Shown one piece after another: positions 50,483-59,979 of a DNA stretch of 64,000 nucleotides. The notes beneath the pieces are model-generated. The model searched no databases. It had not been told where the DNA came from and saw only the letters and a list, made by a program, of their open reading frames with translations. The stretch's first letter is position 1. Every line of letters begins with the position of its first letter. A program made the position numbers and the translations under genes. Source of the stretch: G965267185 sp965267185 (GTDB lineage Bacteria; Pseudomonadota; Alphaproteobacteria; UBA6615); contig OZ253937.1 in assembly GCA_965267185.1 (NCBI GenBank), forward strand, positions 4,216,001 to 4,280,000. The letters run 5' to 3'.

Positions 50483-52888
50483 TTAGCTCGGCGGCGGCAG
50501 GGTCACGCCGTTGCGGGCGAGGAAATCGCGCACTTCACCGTAGTGGATGGCGAAATTAAGACCCTCCGTGTCGGTAAGACCGAATGTGTTGACGCCGATC
50601 ACTTGCTGGCCGAGGAATAATGGACCACCCGAGTTGCCCCCATTGATCGGCGTATCGGTCTGGATCACGCGATATGGATCGACGCCGCGTATTCGTTTGC
50701 TCTCCCACAACCGAACGGCGCTGATGATGCCGCGGGTGAAGCTGAAGTTCAATCCTTCCGGATGGCCGATGGCGAGCACGGTTTTGCCTAACGGTAGGTC
50801 CGATGCGGTATAGAGTTTGACCGGCGTGCCGCTCGCCTTGGTTTCCACCAGGGCCAGGTCGCGTCGCTGGTCGGTAGCGATCACCTTGCCAAACGATGTT
50901 TTACCGTCGGCGGTTTTGAGGTCGACGAACTGCAGCCCTTCGATGACGTGGAAATTGGTGACCAGAAGATTGCTGTCCACGAAGAAGCCCGAACCCAAAC
51001 CGCCCGACGGCCTATTGATCACGACAACACTATGAATGCGGTTATCGCTTTGCGGGACGGAGGCTGTGAACTTCGGCTTCCTGTCGGCGCGGGCGCGCGC
51101 CACCTTACGTTCATCGGCGCGTATGCGGCTGGCGACTTGGGCCGGTGAGGTAAATGCGACGGGCTGCAGCTTGGCCTCGGCGATCTCGGCGAGCACGGTA
51201 GCGGTGTCCACCTGGGCGGGCCGCGTCATGTGCTCGGTCACGGCCGATTCTGGGCTGGCGCCTTCCAGATGACGAGAGCGGTAGCGGTCGTCCTCGTGCA
51301 GGCCGTTGGGAATGGTAAAATTGTCTTCGCGCTGGCGTTCGACGACGCCGGTGTAAATTTTCTTCGCCTTGCGGTCGACCAAGTAGTAGTTGATATCGGC
51401 GCTCCGGCGCACCCGCACGGTTGCTTTGCTAAAGGTGTAGGGCTGGTAGACTGGGGTTTGCACGGTCTGTGGCGTCGAACTCAACGTGTTGATCGCCGCC
51501 TGGTATTCGTCCTCTCGCTTGCCGTGGGCGACTGATGCGGCGACCTCAGCCACGCCCTGAATAATGCAGGCAATGCCGGAACAGAATTGAGAACTGATGC
51601 GGGCTTTCTCGAATGCGGCGCTTTGCAGCGCGCTTCGTGCGAAACCAACTTGGGCGACCGCCGTGGCGTAATCTGGATTCGGGTCGGTCCGGTAGCCGGC
51701 AAGGTATTCGGAAGCTGTCTTCTCGTTGCTGACGATTTCGCGCTCGGCGGCGACGTCGGTGGGCGCCAAAACCAAAACGCTGTCGGCGTTTGGCAAATCG
51801 GCGGCATCGAAGGTTTCGAGCGTATGGTTGCGCTGCGGCAGCTTGTCTTTCAACGGGCCGGCTTCGCTGGTGACGGAAACTGGGAAATCGGCCCGTGCAG
51901 GCGGCGGCGATACGGTGAGTAGCGCGAAATTTGACGATTGGAGGCGGGGCAGCGGCAGGTCAGTGGCTGCGATCCGCCCGATAGCGGCGACAATGGCCTG
52001 AGGCGCGGCTTTGCCGGACGCCCGTTCGTCGGTGACGACCGCATCGAGATAGCCTTCGGCGAACGCCGTCTTTGTTCGTTCCGGCAGATCGTCGGCATAG
52101 ACCTTATAAGCGGCGGCGATTTGGGCCGGCTGACCACCGTGCAGCAGGCGCTTCACGATGAAGTCGTCGTCGCTGTCGAAGAACTTCTTGCGGTCGAGTT
52201 CCACCGGATAGTCGTCAAAAAAATTGCCTTTGCCGTCGAGGGGGTAGAACAGAAACGCGTCGTGCGCCTTGTCGGCGACTTCGCGTTTTCTTTCCTTGAG
52301 CAGGCGGCGCAGATCGGCCGCGCCGGCAAGCTCGCGGCCCGGCTCACGCAAAATGTCGTGCTCGCCGACTTGATCGACCACTTGAGTGGCCGCCGAAAGG
52401 GCCGACTTGATTTTTGGCCAGCTGTCGGGAGGCATCGCGGCGGGGGTTGCCGCGAGATTCTGGTTTGCCGAGGCCACTTGCGGCGCCAGCTTCTGGGCAA
52501 GGGTATCGGCGAGGCGGTTGGCCTTCTTCTTACGGTCGCCGGTGAAATAGTCGCGCTGGCGTTCATAGACCAGGGAAGCGACCTCGACCCGGTTTTCTTC
52601 GAGCAATTCCTCGACGTGATCGGCAGGGGAGTAGAACAGGTTATAGCTGCGGTTGATCTCTTCTCTGATCTCCGGCGTTATCGGTGTGGCGACGCTCGCG
52701 TTGCCCGGCGAGGCGCCCGATGGCGTTTGGAGACCCAGGCGGCCGGCGAGGGGGCGGCTATAGTCGATCTGACTATCCGATGCGCTATCGCTGCTGCGTA
52801 GGCTCGACGGCGCGCCGCCGATTTGTGAATCACAGGCGCTCAACGCCAGTGCCGCGAAAAGAAGAACCAGACGGTTTTTACGTGCCAT
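50483..52888 (-). CDS. Lipoprotein with C-terminal trypsin-like protease domain
   Basis: 801 residues; ATG at 52888 with GGGGGT upstream. Signal peptide and lipobox LSAC near residue 19, so it is membrane anchored. The long middle region (30-600) is mostly helical with no domain I recognise, including a RRYNLF-like and a VLAPTDVAAEREIVSNEKTA stretch. Residues 615-800 are a trypsin-like domain with His in NFHVIEGL, Asp in RRDLALVE and Ser in INGGNSGGPLF, as in HtrA proteins, but no PDZ domain follows. It may be a periplasmic stress protease with a regulatory middle part. Opposite the TPR genes, 315 bp away. Confidence 0.88.
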   Translation of the reverse strand: MARKNRLVLLFAALALSACDSQIGGAPSSLRSSDSASDSQIDYSRPLAGRLGLQTPSGASPGNASVATPITPEIREEINRSYNLFYSPADHVEELLEENRVEVASLVYERQRDYFTGDRKKKANRLADTLAQKLAPQVASANQNLAATPAAMPPDSWPKIKSALSAATQVVDQVGEHDILREPGRELAGAADLRRLLKERKREVADKAHDAFLFYPLDGKGNFFDDYPVELDRKKFFDSDDDFIVKRLLHGGQPAQIAAAYKVYADDLPERTKTAFAEGYLDAVVTDERASGKAAPQAIVAAIGRIAATDLPLPRLQSSNFALLTVSPPPARADFPVSVTSEAGPLKDKLPQRNHTLETFDAADLPNADSVLVLAPTDVAAEREIVSNEKTASEYLAGYRTDPNPDYATAVAQVGFARSALQSAAFEKARISSQFCSGIACIIQGVAEVAASVAHGKREDEYQAAINTLSSTPQTVQTPVYQPYTFSKATVRVRRSADINYYLVDRKAKKIYTGVVERQREDNFTIPNGLHEDDRYRSRHLEGASPESAVTEHMTRPAQVDTATVLAEIAEAKLQPVAFTSPAQVASRIRADERKVARARADRKPKFTASVPQSDNRIHSVVVINRPSGGLGSGFFVDSNLLVTNFHVIEGLQFVDLKTADGKTSFGKVIATDQRRDLALVETKASGTPVKLYTASDLPLGKTVLAIGHPEGLNFSFTRGIISAVRLWESKRIRGVDPYRVIQTDTPINGGNSGGPLFLGQQVIGVNTFGLTDTEGLNFAIHYGEVRDFLARNGVTLPPPS

Positions 52889-53203
52889 TCGACCCCCGTT
52901 GGACGACCGAGTCAGTGCTCATCGGCTTGCTACCAAACCGCTTTTTGCGTGCCCGTATTTGCTGTGGCACACCGAGCGATGTTTCGTTTCAGTCTGACAC
53001 CGCAGGTAGCGGCGAGTCAAAGAACCACAACCGAATTGGCTTTATTTCAAAATAGCGCGTTGCGCAATTTTAAGCGCTGAAAAGCAATATTTTACTGCAA
53101 ATTGGCGATAATTTACGGTATTTGGGGCTTTTGGCCGCTGAGCCGATTGCTGGAACTGTCGGCGCTGCCCCGTGTTTCGTCCAGATTGGCTATACTGCTC
53201 TCT
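52889..53203. other. 315-bp intergenic region, divergent promoters
   Basis: The AT-rich centre (53030-53120) lies between the reverse lipoprotein-protease gene and the forward TPR gene and probably carries both promoters. A possible forward extension of the TPR frame to 53102 has no ribosome site. Nothing else recognised. Confidence 0.4.
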
Positions 53204-53932
53204 ATGACTGCACGACTAAGAACGTTTCTTGTGCACGCTCTGGTGGCGTCGGTCCTATGGAGCGGCGGAGCGCTCGCGCTGGCGCAAGCTCAGGATGCGC
53301 AAGCCCGGGAAGCGGCGTGGAACCAGCATATCGCCGCCGGCCGGGCGGCCTACCGGCAGGGCGATGTCGACGGAGCGATGGCCCAGTTGGCGGTGGCGCT
53401 CGCTGTGGCGGAGTCCTTTGGACCCGACGATGCGCGGGTAGCGACGACGCTGATCAATCTGGCCGGCTTCCTGCAGGCGCAAAACCGGTCCGCCGAGGCC
53501 GAACCGCCGCTCAAGCGCGCGCTGGCGATCCGCGAGCGCAGGTTGGGGCCGAACCATCCCGATGTCGCGGCCAGCCTTAACAATTTAGCTGCGGCCTACC
53601 GCGCGCAAGGCAAGTACAGCGAAGCGCAGCCATTGCTCGAGCGGGTGGTGACGGTCCGCGAGACGGCGCTGGGCCCCGATCACCCGGAGGTCGGCCAAAG
53701 CCTCAACAATCTAGCGGCGTTGCACCGGGCGCGCGGCGCGCCAGCGGCGGCTGAACCGTTGCTGAGACGGTCGCTGGCGATTCGTGAAAAGGCCATCGGT
53801 CTGAGCCATTTGGGAATGGTACCGTCGCTGGAGAACTATGCTGCGCTGCTGCGTGAACTGGGGCGTGGCGTGGAAGCCGATGCGTTGGAAGAGCGGGCGA
53901 GAGCGATCCGCGACAAAAATGAGGGACGGTGA
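53204..53932 (+). CDS. Secreted TPR protein (kinesin-light-chain-like repeats)
   Basis: 242 residues from the ATG at 53204. Signal peptide in 1-30 (VHALVASVLWSGGALALAQA). About four TPR units of about 42 residues follow, each with the NL(A)A-L-(x)-R-x-x-G pattern and the connecting RALAIRE(R/K) and LGP-N/D-HP phrase of kinesin-light-chain-type repeats. It is a periplasmic scaffold for protein-protein contact. The next TPR gene overlaps its end (TGATG). The partner is unknown; the adjacent metalloprotease and protease lipoproteins are candidates. Confidence 0.88.
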   Translation: MTARLRTFLVHALVASVLWSGGALALAQAQDAQAREAAWNQHIAAGRAAYRQGDVDGAMAQLAVALAVAESFGPDDARVATTLINLAGFLQAQNRSAEAEPPLKRALAIRERRLGPNHPDVAASLNNLAAAYRAQGKYSEAQPLLERVVTVRETALGPDHPEVGQSLNNLAALHRARGAPAAAEPLLRRSLAIREKAIGLSHLGMVPSLENYAALLRELGRGVEADALEERARAIRDKNEGR

Positions 53933-55509
53933 TGTGTACGAAGTTATCGAAAACGATATCGCTCTGGGTTGTAGTCTTGATGCTGTTCAGCGGTGGTGCC
54001 GAGGCGCAAACACAAAGCCAAAAGGAGCGATGGCAAAAGTACATACGGGAAGCCGCCGCAGCCGAAGCGCATGACGATGTCGGGGAAAGGAAGCGTCTGC
54101 TAGAGCTCGCGCTTACAGTCGCTAACGAAATGCCGACTCCTGACGAATACCGGGCGTTCACGTTGAGCCAATTGGGTTTTATTTACTTGGATTTAGGGCA
54201 GCCTGGCCGTGCGCAGAATATGCTCGAACAAGCGCTGGTGGATGCGGAAGCCGGATACGGGCCCGAGCATCCGGAGGTCGCTGACTACGCCATTATGCTC
54301 GGCGCGATTTATAAAGAGCAGAATAGGCCTGCCGATGTAGAGCGGCAGCTTCGGCGAGCCCTAATGATAAGAGAACGCGCACTGGGGGTGGATCATGAGA
54401 GGACGGCCGAAAGTCGGCGGTCTTTGGCCAGGCACTACGTTGATCAGCAGCGCTACTCGGACGCTGAACCGCTTTACATCCAGATTCTGGCAAATAAGGA
54501 GAAAACGTTAGGGCCGGATGATCAGGAACTTTCCCAATATCTCAACAACTTGGCTGTGATTTACCACAATTTAGACCGTTACTCCGACGCCGAGCCGCTG
54601 TACCAGCGTGCGCTGGCCATCGATGAAGCAGCGCTCGGGCCCGACCACCCGGAGATCGCGGACGGTCTTAGCAGTTTGGCTCAACTTTACCGCGACCAAG
54701 AGCGCTATGCCGAAGCTGCGTCGCTCTATCTAAGAGCCTTGGAAATTAGCGAAAAAGCACCCGACGCTGAACCGGTTGTCATCGCCGCACGCCTCAACAG
54801 CTTGGGCCGGCTTTATCATCATCAGGGAAGCTACGCTGTCGCCGAGGAGCATTTTCGGCTGGCGTTGGCAATGAGCGAAGCTGCGCTGGGTCCGGACGAT
54901 CGGGGGCTGCTGCGCCACCTCAAAGATTTGGCGGTGGTTTACGGATTTATGGGGCGTTACGCCGACTCCGAAACTCTCTACCTGCGAGCGTTGACTATTC
55001 AAGAAAAGGAGTTCGGAACGGATCATCCTGGCGCCGCGTCCCTTCGCGAGGCTCTCGCTGAGACCCGCCGCGCGCTTGGCGAAACCGGTTCGCCGTCAGA
55101 ACTTCCTGAGACGCTCGAAAGCCGGGCCGAGTTCGCGATGAATGTATCGGTAGGCCGAGCGGTCGAAGCGTATCAACAGGATGACTACGATTCAGCTTTG
55201 CGCCACATGCAGATGGCCAACACTATAGCGGTTGGCGCTTTTCAACCCGTCGATGATCGAGTTGCCTTTATTTCCCGCCTGTCCGCTTTCATTCACGCGA
55301 AACAAGGGAATTACGAGGCCGCCGCACGGCTTTATGAGCAGGCGTTGGCGATCTATAAAACCGTCCTTGATTCCGAAGATTCGAATATTGCGAACACGCG
55401 CACTTCGCTGGCCGAAATCTATCGCAAGCTAGGTCGCGATCGGGAAGCCGATGAGATTGAGGCACGCGCGAAAGCAATCCGGGAGAAGAGCGGTCGTCAG
55501 GGCCGATGA
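53932..55509 (+). CDS. Large TPR protein
   Basis: 525 residues; ATG at 53932 overlaps the stop of the preceding gene (a GTG directly before it is also in frame). A signal peptide is likely in residues 5-25 (TISLWVVVLMLFSGGAEA). Ten or so kinesin-light-chain-like TPR units cover residues 45-515, e.g. LNNLAVIYHNLDRYSDAEPL and LSSLAQLYRDQERYAEAASL, with the LGPDHPE linker repeated. Both TPR genes share the layout and are probably paralogues. Export to the periplasm and a scaffold function are inferred. No enzyme domain is fused. Confidence 0.87.
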   Translation: MCTKLSKTISLWVVVLMLFSGGAEAQTQSQKERWQKYIREAAAAEAHDDVGERKRLLELALTVANEMPTPDEYRAFTLSQLGFIYLDLGQPGRAQNMLEQALVDAEAGYGPEHPEVADYAIMLGAIYKEQNRPADVERQLRRALMIRERALGVDHERTAESRRSLARHYVDQQRYSDAEPLYIQILANKEKTLGPDDQELSQYLNNLAVIYHNLDRYSDAEPLYQRALAIDEAALGPDHPEIADGLSSLAQLYRDQERYAEAASLYLRALEISEKAPDAEPVVIAARLNSLGRLYHHQGSYAVAEEHFRLALAMSEAALGPDDRGLLRHLKDLAVVYGFMGRYADSETLYLRALTIQEKEFGTDHPGAASLREALAETRRALGETGSPSELPETLESRAEFAMNVSVGRAVEAYQQDDYDSALRHMQMANTIAVGAFQPVDDRVAFISRLSAFIHAKQGNYEAAARLYEQALAIYKTVLDSEDSNIANTRTSLAEIYRKLGRDREADEIEARAKAIREKSGRQGR

Positions 55510-55518
55510 GGGTACGTT

Positions 55519-56400
55519 CTATCCCCCTGCCGGCCAACCGGCGGGATAGCGGTTTCGGAGCAGCCTTTTCTCGGCCTCGGTCAGGGGAAAGAACCGCTCG
55601 GTCGAAGAGCTGAACATGGTATCGGGCCGGCACGGACCGCCGGAGCACATGAGCGTTCCAGGACGTCCGTTGTGCCGAAGACCTAGAGTGTGGCCGATCT
55701 CGTGGGCGATCACGTTGCGCGCTACGTTGGGCAGGGTGAACAAATACTGCCGGCCGCTTTGAATGGCGGCGAAGGCGAGTCCGTAGTTCGGCACCGCGCG
55801 GGCGACGGAAATGAACCGGTTGTCGGCGAGGAAAACGACGATGGCACCGCAATAGCGCAAAAAGCCGGGCGCCGGCGCGTTGGGTGCGCCGGGCACGCGG
55901 CTGAGGGTGAATTTGCTGAGATACTCGGCGTAGGCGCCGGTGCTGGCGGGAAACTCCGAGATCGTGCGCACTGGATCCAGCCGCAAGCCGCTGCCAATCT
56001 CTTCGAGCTGGCGGTTCCACCAGGCAATCGCCGCATGGGTATCGGCGAGGCGGTAGTCGCCGGCGGCGGCGAGGATAACGACCTCCGGCTGACGCAGCCA
56101 AGTCGGCAAGCTGCCGCCGGTCGTCGACATTGCGTTTTGCGGCGTGCAGCGCTGGGAGAGATCGGCAACCCGCCGCGGGGGCGGGGGCGCGGCGGCTGTC
56201 TGTGCCGGGGCTTGCGGTTGAACTTCGACTTGTGGTTCGACTTGCGTCTTAGCAGAAGTATCCGGTTTTGGGGTTGCGGTCTGAGTTTGGGCGGCACACG
56301 CGGACAGCAGGACTGCCGCTGCGCATGCTGCAAATCCTTTGTTCCAATGGCGCGGCAACCGCTGAAGGCGGGTTCGCCGGAAAAACACTGTGTATCGCAA
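55519..56400 (-). CDS. Matrixin-like zinc metalloprotease, lipoprotein
   Basis: 293 residues from a TTG at 56400 with AAGG 8 bases upstream; no ATG exists before the signal. A signal peptide with lipobox LLSAC near residue 34 is followed by a Pro/Thr/Gln-rich link (35-80). The catalytic motif HEIGHTLGLRHN is complete, with three zinc-ligand His and the catalytic Glu, near residue 250. A downstream Met in GTLMCSG fits the Met-turn. Short, anchored metzincins of this type are known in many bacteria, but their substrates are not. It is convergent with the TPR genes. Confidence 0.87.
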   Translation of the reverse strand: MRYTVFFRRTRLQRLPRHWNKGFAACAAAVLLSACAAQTQTATPKPDTSAKTQVEPQVEVQPQAPAQTAAAPPPPRRVADLSQRCTPQNAMSTTGGSLPTWLRQPEVVILAAAGDYRLADTHAAIAWWNRQLEEIGSGLRLDPVRTISEFPASTGAYAEYLSKFTLSRVPGAPNAPAPGFLRYCGAIVVFLADNRFISVARAVPNYGLAFAAIQSGRQYLFTLPNVARNVIAHEIGHTLGLRHNGRPGTLMCSGGPCRPDTMFSSSTERFFPLTEAEKRLLRNRYPAGWPAGG

Positions 56401-56418
56401 ACTGTCTACCTTGCTATC

Positions 56419-56730
56419 TCACCCCAGGTTGACGGCGGGGCCGAGAATCGCCAGCAACCAGAGGATAATCAATATGGAAACGCCTGCGACAATCGGCGCA
56501 TTGGTTACGCGCCCCCGGTACTTTTGCAGGAGCCGCCAAGGCACTGCGACCGCAGCCACCACGAGAACGATCACCAGGCCGCCAACGAGCGCCGACCGAA
56601 TAGTATCACCAGTCAGGTGCTGGCCTTGAACGCCGAATAGGTTGGCTGCTGAGAGGGCCACGCCGATGACGTACACGACGACAAGCGCATACCGAGTGCG
56701 AATGGCGTTGCCCCGGTGCCGATTCGCCAT
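56419..56730 (-). CDS. Three-TM membrane protein
   Basis: 103 residues; ATG at 56730 behind GGGGATC. Hydrophobic segments at about 14-33 (ALVVVYVIGVALSAANLF), 47-66 (LVGGLVIVLVVAAVAV) and 80-100 (VAGVSILIILWLLAILG). No family recognised. It lies 18 bp before the metalloprotease gene on the same strand and may be co-transcribed. Confidence 0.7.
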   Translation of the reverse strand: MANRHRGNAIRTRYALVVVYVIGVALSAANLFGVQGQHLTGDTIRSALVGGLVIVLVVAAVAVPWRLLQKYRGRVTNAPIVAGVSILIILWLLAILGPAVNLG

Positions 56731-56837
56731 ATGATCCCCGTTTGTTGGGGTAGCCTAGCACCGTTTGAAGTGCGTCGTTAGCAGTTAGTGGGTAGGTGAG
56801 TTAAAGCGCCCGTCCGGCGCTCTGGCCAACAGGGGGG

Positions 56838-57851
56838 TTATTCCCACCCGTCGTCGAATTTGAAGCCGCTCACCGTGTCCAATGCATACATCATGCTGTG
56901 GGACACGAAGTTTGCCCGATCGATGGCGCTGTCGGTGCCTGCCGACGCCACATATTGCCGCCATGCCGCTAATTTGACCGTTATGGCGCAGAGCATCGCG
57001 CCGATTTTTTCTTGATGTTCGCTTACCAGGCTAGCAATCCGGCGGAACCGCCGGGCCGATATGTCTTCCCACATAACGACGGTGCGCACCCGTAACGCGA
57101 CGAGCATGTTGCCGATGGCAAGATAGAGGTCGCGAAAGGTCTTCACTGCCGAGTCGACCTGCTTGGCTGCCTCCGGCTTGTTTCGTATGGATTGGCTGTT
57201 CATCAAGGCTTCGAGGTCGCGCATCAGGCTATCGAAGCCCGCTGCCGCATCTTCGTGGCATCTTTGGAAAAACGCCAGCGACACATACAAGTCCGCATAG
57301 TCTTCGAGAAAGCGCGGCATGTCGGCGAGTTTGATCTCCAGCTGTGCCGCCAGCTCGGACAGATTCTTGTGGGCTCGTTTGGCGCTATGGTCCTCGAAGA
57401 GTCGGCATAGATCCTCCAAGGAACGTTCTTCCGCCGTGCCGTCGCCATAAACTTTTTCGATCAACGGGCGCGTGAAGGTGCGCGTCTGGGCGGTCAAGCT
57501 ATCGACCATTTTGTCGGAAAGCTTGAGTGCGTCGGCATTCTCGATGTCGACGTTCGCCTTCGCGAGACCGGTTCGCAAACTGTAAACATCGTAGCTGGGC
57601 AAATCGGCGAGTTTTTTGACGACATCTAAATCTCCGGCGCGGTCGCCGGAGAAATCGAAAACCTCGGTGAGGTCGTCCGGCGAGACTTGACCGCTTCCCG
57701 TCGCGGTGTCGCTGTAAAGCTCAACGACCCCTTCAAGTCTGCCGTTCTTGATAAGACGGGTCTTTTTGAGAGCCCCCATCTTTAGCGGCATATCCGCCAG
57801 CGGCAGGATGTGCAGGGCGTCGTTTTCGTCCAGCTGGGTTGTGTTGGACAT
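56838..57851 (-). CDS. Cytosolic helical protein of unknown function
   Basis: 337 residues from the ATG at 57851; an in-frame start at 57896 has no better ribosome site. No signal peptide or TM. The first 30 residues contain a conserved-looking LHILPLADMPLKMGALKKTRLI (shortened: ALHILPLADMPLKMGALKK). The rest is strongly helical, with SFFQRCHEDAAAGFDSLM-like and ALRVRTVVMWEDISARRF segments. I recognise no domain. It lies beside an AT-rich region and has no evident partner. Confidence 0.72.
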   Translation of the reverse strand: MSNTTQLDENDALHILPLADMPLKMGALKKTRLIKNGRLEGVVELYSDTATGSGQVSPDDLTEVFDFSGDRAGDLDVVKKLADLPSYDVYSLRTGLAKANVDIENADALKLSDKMVDSLTAQTRTFTRPLIEKVYGDGTAEERSLEDLCRLFEDHSAKRAHKNLSELAAQLEIKLADMPRFLEDYADLYVSLAFFQRCHEDAAAGFDSLMRDLEALMNSQSIRNKPEAAKQVDSAVKTFRDLYLAIGNMLVALRVRTVVMWEDISARRFRRIASLVSEHQEKIGAMLCAITVKLAAWRQYVASAGTDSAIDRANFVSHSMMYALDTVSGFKFDDGWE

Positions 57852-58200
57852 GCTGTTAGCCCTTCCGAAGTATCGTGTTGGTACGCGCGTGAACACATCC
57901 CAAGTACTATGTGAAATTATTGAGGTATATTAACATAGAAATGGTTAATGGAAATTTTTTACTTTGTCTCGATAAAATTTATTTTCTAAGTATAATTAAA
58001 TAAAAGTAATTCTCGTAAAGATGGTATCATACGAAAATACCGTGTAAAGTATTCGTTCGGATCCGGCGTCAATTCGCGGAGGGGCCGCCGGTTTGCGTTC
58101 ATTTAGCCAGCTTGGCTATTGCCGGAACCGTCGACTGCTCGCACAGTCGGCTGGTTGTCCTTAAATCAGCAAGTTGAAATGTCGTTGAAAGGATTTGTGC
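57852..58200. other. 349-bp AT-rich intergenic region
   Basis: 57920-58060 is strikingly AT-rich compared with the rest of the window and has poly-A/T runs. It includes the inverted repeat CGAAAATAC...GTATTCG (58032-58055) and, at 58132-58149, the hairpin CGACTG-CTCGCA-CAGTCG. It is the divergent promoter region of the helical protein and the transporter; no gene is supported in it. Confidence 0.55.
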
Positions 58201-59850
58201 GTGGCACGTGAGGCAGGTGTATCGGCGGGTGCGATCGGGCGCTGGTTCGACGAGACAATCGTCGATCTGGGACGGCAGTTCCGCTGGTCGTATTTGCCGC
58301 CGCTCATGGTCTACCTCGCCGCCGGTATTTCCGGTCTGACCGCCATCGTCGGCACCTTTTTCGTGAAAGACTATCTAGGCCTGTCGGCGGCGTTTCTCGC
58401 TGGGCTCGCTTTCTGGGCTGGCCTGCCCTGGGTGATGAAGATGCCGCTTGGCCATTTGGTGGACTTGATTTGGCGTTGGAAGGCGGTGTTGGTCTACATC
58501 GGTGCCGGATTGATCGGCGCCAGTATCCTCATCATGTACGGCCTTATTACCGAGACCGATATGATGGCGGCGATCATGCCGGTGGAGGCCTGGTTTGTAT
58601 TCGCGACGCTGTTATCGCCCACCGGCTTCGTGATTCAGGACACTGTGGCCGATGCAATGACGGTAGAGGCGGTGCCGCAAATCGACGCGCGCGGCGAGCC
58701 TTATAGCGAAAGCGCTATAAAGGCGATGCACACGACCATGCAGACGCTCGGCCGCTTCGCCATCATCGGCGGGCTGGCAGCTGTCGCGGTGCTCAATATC
58801 ACCATGTTCGAGGGTATCGAACTGTTGCCGCAAGCCGAACAGTCGGGGGTTTACGGCAATATCTATCTGATGGCCCTCACGATCCCGGCGATCTCAATAG
58901 CCGGCGTAATTCTCGGTTCGGTATCGCTACGCTATCGGGCGGGGCAGTTGCGAGAACAAGGATTCGACATTGGCGAGGTCGACCGCATGTTGTATCGGCC
59001 GGCGGATAAGACCGAACCCAATTGGTGGATCTTCGGCGGCAGTATCGTATTCGTCGTGTTCACACTGGCGATGGGGCTGGGTCGGGCGCCGTTTGCGCAG
59101 GAAATCGTGTTCGCGGGCTCGATGGCGATTGTTCTCTTCCTGATCCACCGATTGTTGCTCGAACTCGAACCGGCGCAGCGGCGCGTCTTGATCGGTACGG
59201 CGGTCATCATCTTCGTCTTCCGCGCGGTGCCGTTGCCGGGGCCCGGCGCGACCTGGTTCGAAATCGACGTGCTCGGTTTCGATCAGCAGTTCCTCTCGGT
59301 TTTGTCGCTGATCACCTCGGGTCTGGCCTTGGTTGGCATGGTGGTGCTGCGGCCGCTGATGGCGACCCGCTCGATCGCCTACATCATTGTCCTGCTCACC
59401 GTCGTCGGCGGCATACTCTCGCTCCCCAACATCGGCCTGTTCTACGGCCTGCATAATTGGACTGCCTCGTGGAGCGCCGGCATCGTCGATGCACGCTTCA
59501 TCGCTATACTCGATACGGCAATCGAATCGCCGCTGGCGCAGATTGCCATGATCCCCATGTTGGCCTGGATCGCCCGCAATGCGCCGAACCACCTCAAGGC
59601 TACTTTCTTTGCCGTGATGGCGTCGTTTACCAATCTGGCGCTATCGGTCAATAGCTTGGGCACCAAATACGTCAACGAGATTTTTGTCGTGACCCGCGAG
59701 GTTCGTGATCGGGTCAGCGGGGCGATCGAGGTCGCGGCCAGCTATGACGAGTTGGGCCTATTGCTGATCACGGTCGCGGTCGTCGGCGCTGCCGCGCCGC
59801 TGCTGGCCGTCGCGATTATTCAAAATTCGCCGTTGCGCACGCAGGAATAG
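58201..59850 (+). CDS. BT1/MFS-type transporter
   Basis: 549 residues from a GTG at 58201 (AAAGGA 8 bases upstream); a TTG two codons earlier is also possible. About 12-14 TM segments. The FFVKDYLGLSAAFLAGLAFW and GHLVDLIWRWKAVL stretches and the FVIQDTVADAMTVEAVP segment are typical of the BT1 (folate-biopterin-type) branch of the major facilitator superfamily. The ligand in bacteria is unknown. The gene is on its own on the strand; the bacteriohemerythrin gene follows 129 bp later. Confidence 0.85.
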   Translation: MAREAGVSAGAIGRWFDETIVDLGRQFRWSYLPPLMVYLAAGISGLTAIVGTFFVKDYLGLSAAFLAGLAFWAGLPWVMKMPLGHLVDLIWRWKAVLVYIGAGLIGASILIMYGLITETDMMAAIMPVEAWFVFATLLSPTGFVIQDTVADAMTVEAVPQIDARGEPYSESAIKAMHTTMQTLGRFAIIGGLAAVAVLNITMFEGIELLPQAEQSGVYGNIYLMALTIPAISIAGVILGSVSLRYRAGQLREQGFDIGEVDRMLYRPADKTEPNWWIFGGSIVFVVFTLAMGLGRAPFAQEIVFAGSMAIVLFLIHRLLLELEPAQRRVLIGTAVIIFVFRAVPLPGPGATWFEIDVLGFDQQFLSVLSLITSGLALVGMVVLRPLMATRSIAYIIVLLTVVGGILSLPNIGLFYGLHNWTASWSAGIVDARFIAILDTAIESPLAQIAMIPMLAWIARNAPNHLKATFFAVMASFTNLALSVNSLGTKYVNEIFVVTREVRDRVSGAIEVAASYDELGLLLITVAVVGAAAPLLAVAIIQNSPLRTQE

Positions 59851-59979
59851 TGCGGGGTGATCTCGTGCCTCTTGGCCGCTTCGTGTCTTTAATGGTCATT
59901 AACCATACAGGAGTACTTTGCTTCGACATCGTTGCGCGTGCGCAACTCACACTGACGCGGCTGAGTGGGGTAGCGACCC

